37,299 nt of DNA. It comes from Candidatus Omnitrophota bacterium. Its GTDB lineage: Bacteria > Ratteibacteria > UBA8468 > B48-G9 > DTJG01. This document shows, piece by piece, positions 27,646-37,208 of the stretch (position 1 is the stretch's first letter; each line of letters opens with the position of its first letter). The notes below the pieces were generated by a model that worked only from the letters and a program-made list of their open reading frames with translations, was not told the DNA's origin and made no database searches. The stretch is from assembly GCA_023484085.1 (NCBI GenBank), contig JAMDAS010000006.1, forward strand, positions 1 to 37,299, in the 5' to 3' direction. The position numbers were made by a program, and so were the translations under genes.

Positions 27646-30012
27646 ATGGAAGAAAAGGATAAAATCCAGGCAAAATATGATGCAACAAACATACAGGTTT
27701 TAAGCGGGATTGAAGCAGTCAGAAAAAGACCCGCCATGTATATAGGCGATACTTCTATTTTTGGTCTGCATCATCTTGTCTATGAAGTCGTGGATAATAG
27801 TATTGATGAATGTCTTGTTGGTTTTTGTAATTCAATAGAGGTTGTTATACATTCTGATAACAGTGTTTCCGTGGATGATAATGGAAGAGGGATTCCCGTT
27901 GACATTCATAAAACAGAAAATAAACCTGCAGTTGAAGTTGTTCTTACCATGCTTCATGCAGGAGGAAAGTTTGACAAGAAGACGTACAGGGTTTCAGGAG
28001 GACTTCATGGTGTGGGTGTTTCGGTTGTTAATGCTTTATCAGAATGGCTGGAAGTGGAAATCAAAAAAGACGGACAGCTCTATCACCAGAAGTATGAAAA
28101 AGGTCTGCCTGTATCAAAACTGAAAATAATCGGAAAAACAAAAGAAATAGGTACAAAGGTAACCTTCAAGCCTGACCCTGAAATATTTGAAACTATTGAA
28201 TTTGATGATAATATTCTTGCAAACAGGCTAAGGGAACTCGCATTTTTAAACCCTGGTATAGTCATAAAATTTGATGATGAAAGAAAAGGAAGAACGGAAA
28301 AATTTCAGTTTGGCGGGGGTCTGGTATCCTTTGTGGAGGAATTAAACAAAAATAAAACATTACTGTTTACGTCTCCTATTTATTTTAAAAAGACAGATGG
28401 AGATACAGAAGTGGAGATTGCCCTGCAGTATAATGATGGATATAATGAAACGATTCTTTCTTTTGTAAATAACGTAAATACAAGAGAGGGTGGAACGCAC
28501 CTGACAGGATTTAGAAGCGGACTCACACGGAGCATCAATGAATACGGAAAAAAATATCAACTGCTTGAAGCCGATACAACCCTTGGTGGAGAAGATATAA
28601 GAGAAGGGTTGACAGCCGTAATAAGTCTGAAAATACCCGAGCCGCAGTTCGAAGGACAGACAAAAACAAAGCTGGGGAATTCCAGTATAAAACCTGTTGT
28701 TGAGAGCTCAACATTTGAAAAAATGTATATCTTTCTTGAGGAGCATCCTGAATGTGCAAGAGACATCTTAAACAAATCCCTTACTGCTTATAAAGCAAGA
28801 GAGGCAGCCAGGAAAGCGCGTGAACTTACAAGGAAAAAACTTTCTGAGACAGGCAGTCTGCCGGGAAAATTGGCGGATTGTTCAAGCAAGGACCCCAAAA
28901 TAAGAGAAATCTTTATTGTAGAGGGGGATTCTGCAGGCGGGAGCGCCAAACAGGGAAGAGACAGACTATTCCAGGCAATTCTTCCTTTAAAGGGTAAAAT
29001 AATCAACACTGAGAAAGCAAGACTTGATAAGGTTCTCGGTAACAATGAAATAAGAATGTTAATAAGCGCCATAGGCGCAGGTTATGGAGAGGAATTTGAT
29101 GTTTCCAAATTAAGATACAGTAAAGTTATTATCATGACGGATGCAGATGTGGATGGAGCTCATATCAGAACACTTCTGCTTACATTTTTTTATAGACAGA
29201 TGCCTGAACTGATAAAACAGGGATATTGTTATATAGCCCAGCCTCCTCTATACAAGGTTAAAAAGGGGAAAAAAGAAATGTATGTTGAAACTGATACCCA
29301 TATGGAAAACATACTTCTTGACCTGGGCAGTGAAAAGATGGAGTTTTATATAAAACATTCCAAAAAACAGCTGACCAATGCTGAAGTAAAGAAAATTGCC
29401 GGTATTTCAAAAAGGTTTATGCACCTGTCAGCAGTATTTGACAAGAAAAAACTTGCTCTAAAAGAATATATGAAAAAAATCAATCCCAAAACAGGCTTTC
29501 TTCCTGCGTATAAGATAGACGTTAATGGTAAGGAATACGAATTTTATTCTGATGATGAACTGTCCAGATTTATGGAAAAGAATCAATTGAATAACTCATC
29601 TCTTTTTTCAGGAACATATAAGATTACAGAAATTTTTGAGTCAAGAGAGTGTGAAAAGATTATATCTGAAATAAAAAAACTTGGACTGGATAATATTTTT
29701 TGGGAGGAAATATTTATTCTGAAAAAGGATACAGGTGATTATGAAATACCCTTTGAAAAACTTTTTGATGAGCTCAAGGAAAACGGTAAAAAAGGTCTTA
29801 ACATCCAGAGATATAAAGGATTAGGTGAAATGAATCCGCAGCAGTTATGGGAAACCACGATGGACGTAAAAAGCAGGATGCTGAAAAAAATCACAATAGA
29901 GGATGCCATAAAAGCAGAGGATTTATTTACAATTCTAATGGGGGAACAGGTTGAACCCCGGAAAAATTTTATTTACTCTAATGCCCTTGAAGCAAAAAAC
30001 ATAGATATTTAA
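27646..30012 (+). CDS. gyrB: DNA gyrase subunit B
   Basis: 788 aa; [82 protein letters not shown]. Confidence 0.98.
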   Translation: MEEKDKIQAKYDATNIQVLSGIEAVRKRPAMYIGDTSIFGLHHLVYEVVDNSIDECLVGFCNSIEVVIHSDNSVSVDDNGRGIPVDIHKTENKPAVEVVLTMLHAGGKFDKKTYRVSGGLHGVGVSVVNALSEWLEVEIKKDGQLYHQKYEKGLPVSKLKIIGKTKEIGTKVTFKPDPEIFETIEFDDNILANRLRELAFLNPGIVIKFDDERKGRTEKFQFGGGLVSFVEELNKNKTLLFTSPIYFKKTDGDTEVEIALQYNDGYNETILSFVNNVNTREGGTHLTGFRSGLTRSINEYGKKYQLLEADTTLGGEDIREGLTAVISLKIPEPQFEGQTKTKLGNSSIKPVVESSTFEKMYIFLEEHPECARDILNKSLTAYKAREAARKARELTRKKLSETGSLPGKLADCSSKDPKIREIFIVEGDSAGGSAKQGRDRLFQAILPLKGKIINTEKARLDKVLGNNEIRMLISAIGAGYGEEFDVSKLRYSKVIIMTDADVDGAHIRTLLLTFFYRQMPELIKQGYCYIAQPPLYKVKKGKKEMYVETDTHMENILLDLGSEKMEFYIKHSKKQLTNAEVKKIAGISKRFMHLSAVFDKKKLALKEYMKKINPKTGFLPAYKIDVNGKEYEFYSDDELSRFMEKNQLNNSSLFSGTYKITEIFESRECEKIISEIKKLGLDNIFWEEIFILKKDTGDYEIPFEKLFDELKENGKKGLNIQRYKGLGEMNPQQLWETTMDVKSRMLKKITIEDAIKAEDLFTILMGEQVEPRKNFIYSNALEAKNIDI

Positions 30013-30022
30013 GGAGGAATTC

Positions 30023-32491
30023 TTGGAAGAAAATCTCTCATTTAAAGAAAGAATAATTCAGGTTGGAATTGAAGATGAAATGAAAAATTCATATCTGGAT
30101 TATGCGATGAGTGTTATTGTAGGCAGGGCACTTCCGGAAATAAAAGATGGGCTAAAGCCTGTCCACAGGAGGATACTTTATGGAATGCTTGAATTAGGGG
30201 TTGAATCCTGGAAACCATTCAAAAAAAGCGCCCGTATTGTTGGTGAGGTAATGGGAAAATACCATCCGCATGGAGATGCTGCCATATATGATTCTATTGC
30301 AAGAATGGCACAGAGTTTTAGTCTCAGGTACCCGCTTATTGATGGACAGGGTAATTTTGGTTCAATTGATGGGGACCCACCGGCAGCCATGAGGTATACA
30401 GAGGCGCGGCTTAGCCCTCTGGCTATGGAAATTCTTGCGGATATTGAAAAAGAAACCGTGGATTTTCTGCCTAATTTTGATGAATCTTTGATGGAACCTT
30501 CCATTCTTCCCAGTAAAGTCCCCAATCTTCTGATAAATGGTTCTTCAGGGATTGCCGTCGGAATGGCGACCAACATTCCACCGCATAACATAACAGAGGT
30601 TTCAAACGCGCTTATAAACGTTTTAAAAAAACCTGACATTTCACTTGAAGAGATTATACAGGTTTTACCCGCTCCTGATTTCCCCACAGGCGGGACAATT
30701 TGTGGAAAACAGGGAATATACGAGGCATATAAAACAGGAAAAGGTATAATCATATTAAGAGGCAGGATAAAAATTGAAGAGGAAAACAGTCATACCAGCC
30801 TGGTTATTACAGAGATACCTTATGAGGTGAACAAAAGCACACTTGTAGAAAACATTGCAGCCCTCGTAGATGAGAAAAAAATTGTAGGAATTTCTGCTGT
30901 CAGGGATGAATCTGACAAAGAGGGGATGAGAATAGTTCTTGAAGTAAAAAAATGGGAAAACACTGACATTATTATCAACCAGTTATATAGGCATACACAA
31001 CTCCAGACATCTTATGGAATTATTAATCTCGCGCTTGTAAACAAACAGCCCAAACTTTTACCATTAAAAGATACGCTTTTACTCTTTATTGAACACAGAA
31101 GAGAAATAATTACAAAAAGAACCCAGTATGACCTGAGAAAAGCTGAGGAAAGACATCATATTCTTTCAGGACTGAAAATTGCGGTTGATAACATGGATAA
31201 GGTTATCAAACTTATAAGAGGTTCCAGCGAAGTTGAAGAGGCGCGGACTCTTCTTCAAAAAGAATTCAGGCTTACTGAAAAACAGGCAAATGCAATTCTT
31301 GAAATGCCACTTGGCAGATTAACGAAGCTTGAAAGGGAAAAGATTGAAAAAGAGGTCAGAGAGATAGAGAAAAAGATTTCCGAATTAAAGAGTATACTTG
31401 CCAGTAAGAAAAAAATAGATACGCTGATTGAGGAAGAGCTTGAATATTTGAAAAAAAAGTTTGGCGATGAAAGAAGAACGGAAATAGCAGAAGAAATAAG
31501 AGAAATGAGTGAAATAGATTTTATCCGCCCGGAAGATATAGTCGTTACAATCTCATATCATGGATATATAAAAAGATTACCACTTGAAACATATAGAAGG
31601 CAAAGGCGGGGAGGAAAGGGTATCATTGGTGTCCAGACAAAAGAAGAGGATTTTGTCAAGCATAGCTTTACCTGTTCAACCACTGACCAGCTTTTGATTT
31701 TCACGGAAACCGGTAGAGTCCACTGGCTTAAAGCTTATCTTCTGCCGGAAGCCACCAGAATAGCAAGAGGCAAACCTCTTGTAAATCTTTTAAAGATACC
31801 ACCTGAGGAAAAAATCGCTTCTGTGATTACCATAAATGAATTTTTATCTGATAAATCCCTGTTAATGTTTACAAAAAAAGGTATTGTAAAAAAGACAAAG
31901 CTTATTTCCTATAGTCATCCAAGACAGGCTGGAATAATAGGTATTAACCTGAAACCCGGTGATAGACTTATTGATGTCAAGCTTACAGATGGTAATAATG
32001 ACGTAATGCTTTTCACAAAATATGGCATGTGTATAAGATTTTCTGAAAAACAGGCGAGAGAAATTGGAAGAACGGGTATGGGTGTTATTGGAATAAGATT
32101 TAAAAAAGCGAATGACGAGGTAATCAGCGGGGAGGTATTCCCATCAGAAAATCCCGTGGGTGACATTCTTTCAGTGTCTTCACATGGAATCGGGAAAAGA
32201 AGCTTCTTAAAATTTTATAGAACCCAAAAAAGAGCTGGAAAAGGCATTATTGACCTTAAAATAACCAAAAAAACAGGGACTCTTGTCAAGACAATGATTG
32301 TAGGCGATAATGAAGAGGAGTTTATTATCCAGACAAAAAATGGGCAAACAATAAGGATGCCCGTGGAAGACATAAGAAAAATCGGGCGCAACACCCAGGG
32401 AGTAAGACTTATCAAGCTGGATGAAGGGGATGAAATAGCAGACATAGCTCCCGCGCCAGTACGGGCAGAGACTGAAGAAGAAAAGCCCTGA
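30023..32491 (+). CDS. gyrA: DNA gyrase subunit A
   Basis: 822 aa from TTG preceded by [38 protein letters not shown], catalytic-Tyr region [10 protein letters not shown], GyrA-box QRRGGKG. Confidence 0.98.
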   Translation: MEENLSFKERIIQVGIEDEMKNSYLDYAMSVIVGRALPEIKDGLKPVHRRILYGMLELGVESWKPFKKSARIVGEVMGKYHPHGDAAIYDSIARMAQSFSLRYPLIDGQGNFGSIDGDPPAAMRYTEARLSPLAMEILADIEKETVDFLPNFDESLMEPSILPSKVPNLLINGSSGIAVGMATNIPPHNITEVSNALINVLKKPDISLEEIIQVLPAPDFPTGGTICGKQGIYEAYKTGKGIIILRGRIKIEEENSHTSLVITEIPYEVNKSTLVENIAALVDEKKIVGISAVRDESDKEGMRIVLEVKKWENTDIIINQLYRHTQLQTSYGIINLALVNKQPKLLPLKDTLLLFIEHRREIITKRTQYDLRKAEERHHILSGLKIAVDNMDKVIKLIRGSSEVEEARTLLQKEFRLTEKQANAILEMPLGRLTKLEREKIEKEVREIEKKISELKSILASKKKIDTLIEEELEYLKKKFGDERRTEIAEEIREMSEIDFIRPEDIVVTISYHGYIKRLPLETYRRQRRGGKGIIGVQTKEEDFVKHSFTCSTTDQLLIFTETGRVHWLKAYLLPEATRIARGKPLVNLLKIPPEEKIASVITINEFLSDKSLLMFTKKGIVKKTKLISYSHPRQAGIIGINLKPGDRLIDVKLTDGNNDVMLFTKYGMCIRFSEKQAREIGRTGMGVIGIRFKKANDEVISGEVFPSENPVGDILSVSSHGIGKRSFLKFYRTQKRAGKGIIDLKITKKTGTLVKTMIVGDNEEEFIIQTKNGQTIRMPVEDIRKIGRNTQGVRLIKLDEGDEIADIAPAPVRAETEEEKP

Positions 32492-32531
32492 TTTTTAAAA
32501 TCCACTTTAATAAAAAGGAAGTAAATACTCA

Positions 32532-32622
32532 AGTAGAACGGTGTTTGAAATAAGTTTGGATTGTCTTTGATCCGCCTAAAAGATTGGCGGAGAGAAGAGC
32601 AATCCGGAACTTATTTCCTACT
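32532..32622 (+). ncRNA. Candidate structured RNA or palindromic element between gyrA and the dksA-like gene
   Basis: Nested inverted repeats: GAAATAAGTT (32547-32556)/AACTTATTTC (32608-32617); GGATTG (32558-32563)/CAATCC (32600-32605); TCCGCC (32571-32576)/GGCGGA (32586-32591); outer AGTAG (32532-32536)/CTACT (32618-32622). Confidence 0.45.
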
Positions 32623-32653
32623 TTAGCTCAATTAGAAATAGGGGGGAAAACAA

Positions 32654-33025
32654 GTGCCGACAAAAGAATATAAAGATTTATTACTTAAACAAAAATTAAG
32701 AATTTTGAAAAGTCTGGGACAACTTGAAGAGACCACTGAAAATAATTTAAGGGGTAATGCATCTGATACTGTTGGTGTTCCCACTCATATTGCCGAACTT
32801 GGGAGTGATGCTGTGGAAAAAGACCTGGAAATTAATCTTACCTCTTCAGAAAGTAATATACTCCAGCTTATAGAGGAAGCTCTTAAAAAAATAGACCTGA
32901 AAAAATATGGTATATGTGAAAACTGTAATAAGTCTATCCCTGTTAAACGGCTGAAAGCCATACCCTACACAAAATATTGTATAGAATGTCAGAATAAGAT
33001 GGAAAAAAAGGAGAATTTTGTTTGA
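32654..33025 (+). CDS. TraR/DksA-type C4 zinc-finger protein
   Basis: 123 aa from GTG; C-terminal YGICENCNKSIPVKRLKAIPYTKYCIECQ zinc finger. Confidence 0.9.
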   Translation: MPTKEYKDLLLKQKLRILKSLGQLEETTENNLRGNASDTVGVPTHIAELGSDAVEKDLEINLTSSESNILQLIEEALKKIDLKKYGICENCNKSIPVKRLKAIPYTKYCIECQNKMEKKENFV

Positions 33026-33492
33026 AGAAAGATTCTAAAATAATTTTTTACCTGACCCTTGTGATTATTTTTTTTTCTGACAGATTTTTAAAATTCTTCA
33101 TAAACAACAGGGTTCCTGAAAATTATTCAGTAAAAATTTTCTCTTATTTATATATAACCAATATAAGAAATAAAGGAATACTTTTTGGATGGCTGAATAA
33201 AGGAAGATATGAGATTATTTTAATCCTGTTTTCCATTATTGCTGTCCTGTTCATAATTTTATTTGTACATAAAATGTCACGTATTTTATCAGGATTCTCC
33301 TTTTTAAGCCTGGGATTAATCGCAGGTGGTATTCTGGGAAATCTTTTTGACAGAATCCGGTATCATGCTGTTATTGACTATATAAATCTTCGTATATGGC
33401 CTGTGTTTAATTTGGCAGACTCCTGTATTGTAATCGGGGTATGTATATATATTTTACAAACATGGAGAAAAAATGGCCCCTGTATTCTTTAA
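33022..33492 (+). CDS. lspA: Lipoprotein signal peptidase
   Basis: 156 aa, 4 TM segments; GGILGNLFDRIRYHAVIDYINLRIWPVFNLADSCIVIG contains both catalytic-Asp motifs. Confidence 0.94.
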   Translation: MKKDSKIIFYLTLVIIFFSDRFLKFFINNRVPENYSVKIFSYLYITNIRNKGILFGWLNKGRYEIILILFSIIAVLFIILFVHKMSRILSGFSFLSLGLIAGGILGNLFDRIRYHAVIDYINLRIWPVFNLADSCIVIGVCIYILQTWRKNGPCIL

Positions 33493-34234
33493 AATAGGGA
33501 ATTTTGTTGTTTACTGGTATGGCGTAATGATTGCCATTGCTATTATTGTCAGCAGTTTTTTATTTGAAAAATTTGCAAAAGAAAAATCATATCCTGATAA
33601 TACTCTTGAAAGAATTATTTTTATCACTGTTTTTTACGGTCTAATCGGGGCAAGACTGCTAAGTGTTCTTATAAATTATCATTATTACTCAGCCCATCCA
33701 TTTGAAGTGTTAAACATAAGGGATGGAGCACTTTCCATGGAGGGTGCTGTTATTTTGGCTCTTATATCCCTGATTATTTTTTTAAAGGCACACAAACTTA
33801 ATGTGCTTCCCACCCTGGATATGGTATCCCTGAGTGCGCCGGTTGGCCAGGCAATAGGAATGCTCGGCTGTTTTCTCGGGGGATGTTTCTACGGGATAAA
33901 AACCACAGGTATCTGGGGTGTAAAGATTCCTTTTCTTGCATATAAAGTATATCCTGTATCCTTGTTTGAATTAGCAGGAAATCTGATAATATTTTTGATT
34001 CTTTTTTTATTCTACATGGAAAAACATAAGGACGGGGAAATAGTAGGCTGGTATCTTATCCTGTATGGGATCTTAAGATATGGATTAGACGGCTTACGGG
34101 GAGACCTTATTCCCACCTCTTTTTTTAATTTATACCCGGCACAGATTTTCGGCGGTATCTTATTTTTAATCGGGGCATTCTGGATTTTTAGTATTATGAG
34201 GTCAAAAAACGAAAATTATGATTCTGTTAAATAG
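33473..34234 (+). CDS. lgt: Prolipoprotein diacylglyceryl transferase
   Basis: 253 aa; YWYGVMIAIAI, GLIGARLLSVLINY, APVGQAIGMLGCFLGGCFYG. Confidence 0.95.
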   Translation: MAPVFFKIGNFVVYWYGVMIAIAIIVSSFLFEKFAKEKSYPDNTLERIIFITVFYGLIGARLLSVLINYHYYSAHPFEVLNIRDGALSMEGAVILALISLIIFLKAHKLNVLPTLDMVSLSAPVGQAIGMLGCFLGGCFYGIKTTGIWGVKIPFLAYKVYPVSLFELAGNLIIFLILFLFYMEKHKDGEIVGWYLILYGILRYGLDGLRGDLIPTSFFNLYPAQIFGGILFLIGAFWIFSIMRSKNENYDSVK

Positions 34235-34826
34235 AATAAACGATTCATTATTTTTAAGCATAAACAGGTTTGCAGGAGTAAACCCGGTTCTTGATGCAGT
34301 CATCAAACTATTTGCAATATATTTACCTTTGATTTTTATTGCAGTACTTTTATATTACTGGTTTTTCAAAAAAACTGATGACGTCTCCAGGGAAACCCTT
34401 TTATTGGTTATATGGAATGCCGTTCTCGGGTTGTTTATAAATTTTCTGATTGGCCTTTTTTATTTTCATCCCAGACCATTTATGCTTCATCTCGGTAAGC
34501 TTCTTATACCACATAAGCCGGATTCATCATTTCCATCCGACCATGCGACATTTATGTTTTCAATATCTCTTGCTGTTTTTTTCTTTAATAAATACAGGAC
34601 AGCAGGGATAGGACTTTTTTGTCTGGCAGCAATTGGCGGACTTTCAAGGGTATTTACAGGAGTACATTTCCCGTTTGACATTGCAGGCTCTTTAATAGTA
34701 AGCATTATTTCTACAATAATAATTTTTATGTTGAATAATATACTTTTACAGGTAAACCAAAAACTTGTAAAATTTTATAACCGCATTTTCCCTTATGAGG
34801 TAAATGTCCCCAAAATATCCCAATAA
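34218..34826 (+). CDS. PAP2-family phosphatase (undecaprenyl-diphosphatase-like)
   Basis: 202 aa; FHPRPF, PDSSFPSDHATFMFS, GLSRVFTGVHFPFDIAGS. Confidence 0.92.
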   Translation: MILLNRINDSLFLSINRFAGVNPVLDAVIKLFAIYLPLIFIAVLLYYWFFKKTDDVSRETLLLVIWNAVLGLFINFLIGLFYFHPRPFMLHLGKLLIPHKPDSSFPSDHATFMFSISLAVFFFNKYRTAGIGLFCLAAIGGLSRVFTGVHFPFDIAGSLIVSIISTIIIFMLNNILLQVNQKLVKFYNRIFPYEVNVPKISQ

Positions 34827-35052
34827 TATTACCTGATTACCCTATCCCTGTTTTTTCAAGAGCGTCGCTGCTTTTTGAGATGACAGAAATCGTAATTGGA
34901 TCTTCGGTGTGTTCCATAATGTTGGGTCCGACTCATCCTTGTATGTCCAGATACTAAATGGAGAAACAAGAGGTGCAAGCCTTCCATTAAGTTGTCTGCT
35001 CACATCCAGTCCGGTTTCCGGAAATGCTGTCAGAAACAAGGTAAACCAAAAG

Positions 35053-35087
35053 AAAACCTAAAACAGATGGAATTGTTTTAGGTTTTT
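35053..35087. terminator. Bidirectional rho-independent terminator-like hairpin
   Basis: Perfect 12-bp stem AAAACCTAAAAC (35053-35064)/GTTTTAGGTTTT (35075-35086), 10-nt loop; A/T-rich outer stem flanks. Confidence 0.6.
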
Positions 35088-35091
35088 GATA

Positions 35092-35111
35092 CCCTGTGGC
35101 TTGCCACAGGG
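35092..35111. repeat. Perfect REP-like palindrome CCCTGTGGCTTGCCACAGGG
   Basis: CCCTGTGGC (35092-35100) and GCCACAGGG (35103-35111) are exact reverse complements around TT. Confidence 0.6.
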
Positions 35112-35112
35112 A

Positions 35113-35316
35113 GGTTCATTTTGTTTTATGGCACTTGCTGTATGTAAATACATGGAACTACGGAGTGGGAAATCAACAAAAGCAATAATCAAACTATTAA
35201 GAACAGTTACCGACGTAAGGCTTTTAAATACCATTACTAATGAGGAATTTACTATAAGGACAGAAGTCTCAGATGAAACCTTAACTTTGCTGAAAAAATT
35301 ATCTTTGTCGCACTAA
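35113..35316 (+). pseudogene. C-terminal fragment of a DDE transposase (IS1634/IS4-superfamily-like)
   Basis: FCFMALAVCKYMELRSGKSTKAIIKLLRTVTDVRLLNTITNEEFTIRTEVSDETLTLLKKLSLSH resembles transposase C-termini; no upstream catalytic domain. Confidence 0.45.
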
Positions 35317-35373
35317 TTTGGACAAGTCAGGGGATAGATTCTTTATATATATTTCACAATGAATACTTACAAT

Positions 35374-35401
35374 TTGAAAAGGTATTGATATTTGTTATAA
35401 T
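35374..35401 (+). promoter_or_regulatory. Sigma70-type promoter positioned for a leaderless transcript
   Basis: TTGAAA (35374-35379), 16-nt spacer, TATAAT (35396-35401), 6 nt, then ATG at 35408. Confidence 0.6.
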
Positions 35402-35407
35402 AAATAT

Positions 35408-35638
35408 ATGGAAACTATAACTATTCCCAAAAAAGAATACCATGAATTATGGGAAAAAACTTTAAGATATGAGTATTTACGTGGTGTAATAGAAGAAAAA
35501 GAAGATATTTTTTCACCTCCTCCTACAAAAGACGTAAAAGAAATTATCAAGAATTTTAAAGAAACAAAACTTTATTCTTCTTGTTTTCTTGAAAGTTTGG
35601 AAAAAAGGCTGAAAAGGTCTTCTTATTGTAAAAAGTGA
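35408..35638 (+). CDS. Small antitoxin-like protein (orphan)
   Basis: 76 aa; METITIPKKEYHELWEKTLRYEYLRGVIEEKEDIFSPPPTKDVKEIIKNFKETKLYSSCFLESLEKRLKRSSYCKK, resembling small TA antitoxins; no toxin beside it on the same strand. Confidence 0.6.
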   Translation: METITIPKKEYHELWEKTLRYEYLRGVIEEKEDIFSPPPTKDVKEIIKNFKETKLYSSCFLESLEKRLKRSSYCKK

Positions 35639-35695
35639 AAATCTTACATTCCATGCATCTGCCTTTTATTTCTGCCATTTTTACCACCTTTCTAT

Positions 35696-35926
35696 TTAAC
35701 CCTTTTTTAGTTTAAGAAAATCCTCTACGCTCAACCCTGCTCTTTTAATCTGTGCCCTAAGAAGTCCAGGAGCAATTTCTTTGTGGTCAGGGATAGATAA
35801 AATTGGAAAACCTGGTTTTGGATTATATAAAATCATATGGCTTCCCTCTTGACGTACTTGTTGATAGCCAATTTTTGATAATATTTTTACCGTCTCCCGA
35901 CCTGAAATATTAGAAAGTCTCCCCAT
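35696..35926 (-). CDS. hicA: HicA-family toxin (mRNA interferase)
   Basis: 76 aa; SGRETVKILSKIGYQQVRQEGSHMILYNP...SIPDHKEIAPGLLRAQIKRAGLSVEDFLKL, with GSH active-site His. Confidence 0.9.
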   Translation of the reverse strand: MGRLSNISGRETVKILSKIGYQQVRQEGSHMILYNPKPGFPILSIPDHKEIAPGLLRAQIKRAGLSVEDFLKLKKG

Positions 35927-36147
35927 CAGATGCCTACCTCTACATATCTAACTTCTTCGGAAGGTACAGTTTTATGTTTTTCCCGCAAAACCTTTAGATA
36001 TCCCTTTATGGCTTCTTCTATATTTTGTATAGCTTCTTCTTCGCTTTTCCCCTGGGACATGCAACCGGGAAGAGATAAAACCTCAGCGACAAAACCCTGA
36101 TATTCAGGATCATATTCCAAAAAAACTTTAAATTTTGTTTTTTTCAT
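35926..36147 (-). CDS. hicB: HicB-family antitoxin
   Basis: 73 aa; FKVFLEYDPEYQGFVAEVLSLPGCMSQGKSEEEAIQNIEEAIKGYLKVL; TGATG overlap with hicA start. Confidence 0.88.
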   Translation of the reverse strand: MKKTKFKVFLEYDPEYQGFVAEVLSLPGCMSQGKSEEEAIQNIEEAIKGYLKVLREKHKTVPSEEVRYVEVGI

Positions 36148-36247
36148 TGTATCTCCTTTACGGGGTCAATTAAGCCCCAAGAAAAAATTCAACCTATAAC
36201 CTATCTACTACGGACAAGTTCTTTTATTTTATATTATCCAGAGTTTT

Positions 36248-36418
36248 TCACCTTTTGACAATTATCGTATCATCTCCTTTATGGAAAGGGACCAGGGTTG
36301 TTCTGCCATCAGGATGTTTGAAAAAAACATGTGAACCTTTTTGTCTGATTTTAATAAATCCAATTTTAATAAGAATAACAATTAATTCCCTGGGTTTTAC
36401 CAAAGGAAGGGTTTTCAT
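36248..36418 (-). CDS. Short (56-aa) HicA-family protein, C-terminally truncated relative to the neighbouring HicA
   Basis: Not in the ORF track. Manual translation: MKTLPLVKPRELIVILIKIGFIKIRQKGSHVFFKHPDGRTTLVPFHKGDDTIIVKR*. ATGA overlap with upstream hicB. Confidence 0.65.
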   Translation of the reverse strand: MKTLPLVKPRELIVILIKIGFIKIRQKGSHVFFKHPDGRTTLVPFHKGDDTIIVKR

Positions 36419-36663
36419 GCTTCAATGGTTTCCATACCAATAAAAACCGGCTCACTGGCAAAATCGTTTATCATGGATAAATATTCTTTGTCTTCTTGCG
36501 CTACTTCCAGGCAAAGAGAAATTGCTTCTTTAATTCTTGTCCGAAGTGTTTTTAAGTCTTTTGCCTGTGTATGACAGCCGGGAAGACTAGGAACACTTCC
36601 TACAAAATACCCATCTTCATCCTGTTCAATGATAATTTTAAATTGTTTTTTATTGAAATCCAT
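36415..36663 (-). CDS. hicB: HicB-family antitoxin (second locus)
   Basis: 82 aa; FKIIIEQDEDGYFVGSVPSLPGCHTQAKDLKTLRTRIKEAISLCLEVA. Confidence 0.87.
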   Translation of the reverse strand: MDFNKKQFKIIIEQDEDGYFVGSVPSLPGCHTQAKDLKTLRTRIKEAISLCLEVAQEDKEYLSMINDFASEPVFIGMETIEA

Positions 36664-36708
36664 ATCTTTAAATCTCCATAGTTATAATACCTCATTGAAA
36701 AATAAAAA

Positions 36709-37127
36709 TCAATCTGAAAATAATGCCGGAGTAATGCTTCCTATTTTTCCTGTTTTGATTTTAGTGAGGGTTTCTTTGTCTATTAGTATTTTTTCCTGTC
36801 TGTATTGTTTCTGGCCAAACAGGGTTCCGGGTCGGGTAATGATATCTATATGAATTGGTTTTTCTGGTTTTGTATGATGTTTTATAGTCTTTGTGTTTTT
36901 GCGTTTGTGTCTGATAGGAATATATAATAGTCTATTTTGTGTTTTTGGATTGCATATACCCAATAGGCAATGATTTGTTTTGTTTTTTTGCTGTTTCTGT
37001 ATGTGAGTTCTATTTCTGCCACATATTTTTTGTTGTTTGAGATGAATAACATATCAGGTCTTCTTAGTAATGGCTCCGGATATAGTTTTATTGTTCTTTC
37101 TGAATAGTGGGTAAAATTGCATATTTA
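36709..37127 (-). pseudogene. Probable frameshifted gene, PD-(D/E)xK nuclease-like N-terminal part
   Basis: Two overlapping minus-strand frames: upstream ...HYSERTIKLYPEPLLRRPDMLFISNNKKYVAEIELTYRNSKKTKQIIAYWVYAIQKHKIDYYIFLSDTNAKTQRL* (stop at 36882-36884) and the track ORF 36709..36963; switch would occur in a TATATA run. Confidence 0.35.
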
Positions 37128-37208
37128 GCCTGAGTTTCCGTTTTATTTTTTAAAATCACTGAAATCCATTGGTAGTAGCGGAGTTATAAAGTTTTGACTG
37201 TATTACCC

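Noticed and set aside
30178-30753. 191-aa minus-strand ORF
   Set aside because: Antisense to the strongly conserved N-terminal part of gyrA; frame shadow.
36177-36215. AACCTATAACCTAT tandem 7-mer upstream of the first hicB as a HicB operator
   Set aside because: Only two copies and the short HicB proteins show no DNA-binding domain; too weak to claim.
36255-36443. 62-aa plus-strand ORF in the track
   Set aside because: Antisense to the short hicA, which has the recognisable GSHVFFKHPDG core.
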